The position numbers and the translations under genes are program-made. From Rhodospirillales bacterium (GTDB lineage: Bacteria; Pseudomonadota; Alphaproteobacteria; Rhodospirillales; Shumkoniaceae): a stretch of 64,000 nucleotides of DNA. Shown one piece after another: positions 63,745 through 64,000 of the stretch (position 1 is the stretch's first letter; each line of letters starts with the position of its first letter). Under the pieces are notes generated by a model. That model did not search any database. It had not been told where the DNA came from and worked only from the letters and a program-made list of their open reading frames with translations. The stretch is from assembly GCA_014859895.1 (NCBI GenBank), contig JACZKS010000150.1, positions 1 through 64,000 of the forward strand. Direction: 5' to 3'.

Positions 63745-64000
63745 ATGCAGCGCCACACGCTTTTCCGTATCCTGGTCCTCGCCGCGGCCGGCGGTCTGCT
63801 GACCGGGCCGGCGGGTTCCCAATCCCCCTCCGGCGAGTTTACCGCGAAACTCGGCGCGGTGGAGGACCTGAAGGCGGTGTTCGCGACGGTCGAAAGCGTG
63901 CGCGTCGCCTCGGCCCGCACCCGCATCGGCGGCACGATTTCCGAGCTTCTGGTCACCGAGGGCACGTTGGTCGAACGCGGCGAGAGGATCGCGCTGGTCA
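63745..64000 (+). CDS. RND efflux periplasmic adaptor (3' truncated by window)
   Basis: N-terminal 85 codons of a membrane fusion protein for an RND pump. Signal peptide RHTLFRILVLAAAGGLLTGPAGS, then VESVRVASARTRIGGTISELLVTEGTLVERGERIALV, the start of the lipoyl/HlyD barrel ('RIGGTIsELxVxEGxxVxxG'). The rest is beyond the window; a permease gene would be expected after it. Divergent from DUF2892 gene. Confidence 0.85.
   Translation, partial: MQRHTLFRILVLAAAGGLLTGPAGSQSPSGEFTAKLGAVEDLKAVFATVESVRVASARTRIGGTISELLVTEGTLVERGERIALV

Overview
This is a GC-rich, gene-dense chromosomal window with about 61 protein genes, no rRNA or tRNA that I can see, and no CRISPR array. Gene content and order point to an alphaproteobacterium, probably a member of the Rhodospirillales. 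Supporting items are an EipB-family periplasmic protein, a stand-alone Hda-type DnaA regulator, the order purN-purM / DUF2066-CDP-alcohol transferase-AI-2E-hdaA, the order xseB-ispA-dxs-tlyA, and a coxMNOP-like alternative aa3 oxidase. The species was not established.

Layout. 1-5.8 kb: end of a PfkB sugar kinase, an FMN-binding oxidase-fold protein, uracil salvage (upp, uraA) and an ABC-F ATPase. 6-9 kb: ndk, a Fic-family AMPylase with 12-bp repeats in its promoter, and a diguanylate cyclase. 9.1-15.3 kb: an internally deleted remnant of heme O synthase (ctaB), a DUF2189 membrane protein, and a five-gene cytochrome c oxidase operon with two subunit-III-like genes. 15.3-20.5 kb: purMN facing away from a chain of tightly overlapping genes (DUF2066, CDP-alcohol phosphatidyltransferase, AI-2E permease, hdaA). 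20.5-24.1 kb: dodecin, a murein-recycling pair (LD-carboxypeptidase and a Mur ligase) and a LysE exporter.

24.1-33.8 kb holds a polyphosphate island: SixA phosphatase, ppk1, a two-domain polyphosphate:AMP phosphotransferase, an orphan ParA ATPase overlapping a CYTH-CHAD protein, and the divergent exopolyphosphatase ppx, followed by rnd. 33.8-40.9 kb: a multi-PAS orphan histidine kinase, aspS, a hypothetical gene, a diguanylate cyclase and eipB. 40.9-45.7 kb: two tandem AGCS amino-acid:sodium symporters, a ROK sugar kinase and a SIS-domain isomerase. 45.8-47.5 kb: a hypothetical gene, a VOC protein and an ArsR regulator with SqrR/BigR-like cysteines. 47.7-57 kb: a deacetylase, then the isoprenoid genes (xseB, ispA, dxs), MATE exporter, tlyA, a fused deaminase, aroC and fabI. 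57-64 kb: a globin-coupled chemoreceptor, YihY, a glycine-zipper lipoprotein, pdxH, a CDF metal exporter, a nitrilase-family hydrolase, DUF2892 and the start of an RND adaptor.

The most distinctive non-coding feature is a family of five long inverted-repeat elements (about 5.83, 32.56, 38.48, 43.96 and 58.64 kb). Each is inserted exactly at gene ends, often touching stop codons, and two have duplicated or nested arms. Three other families of short palindromic repeats are also present. The best candidates for unfamiliar biology are the ParA/CYTH-CHAD/polyphosphate cluster, the palindrome family, the repeat-bearing Fic promoter and the deaminase with an extra N-terminal domain.
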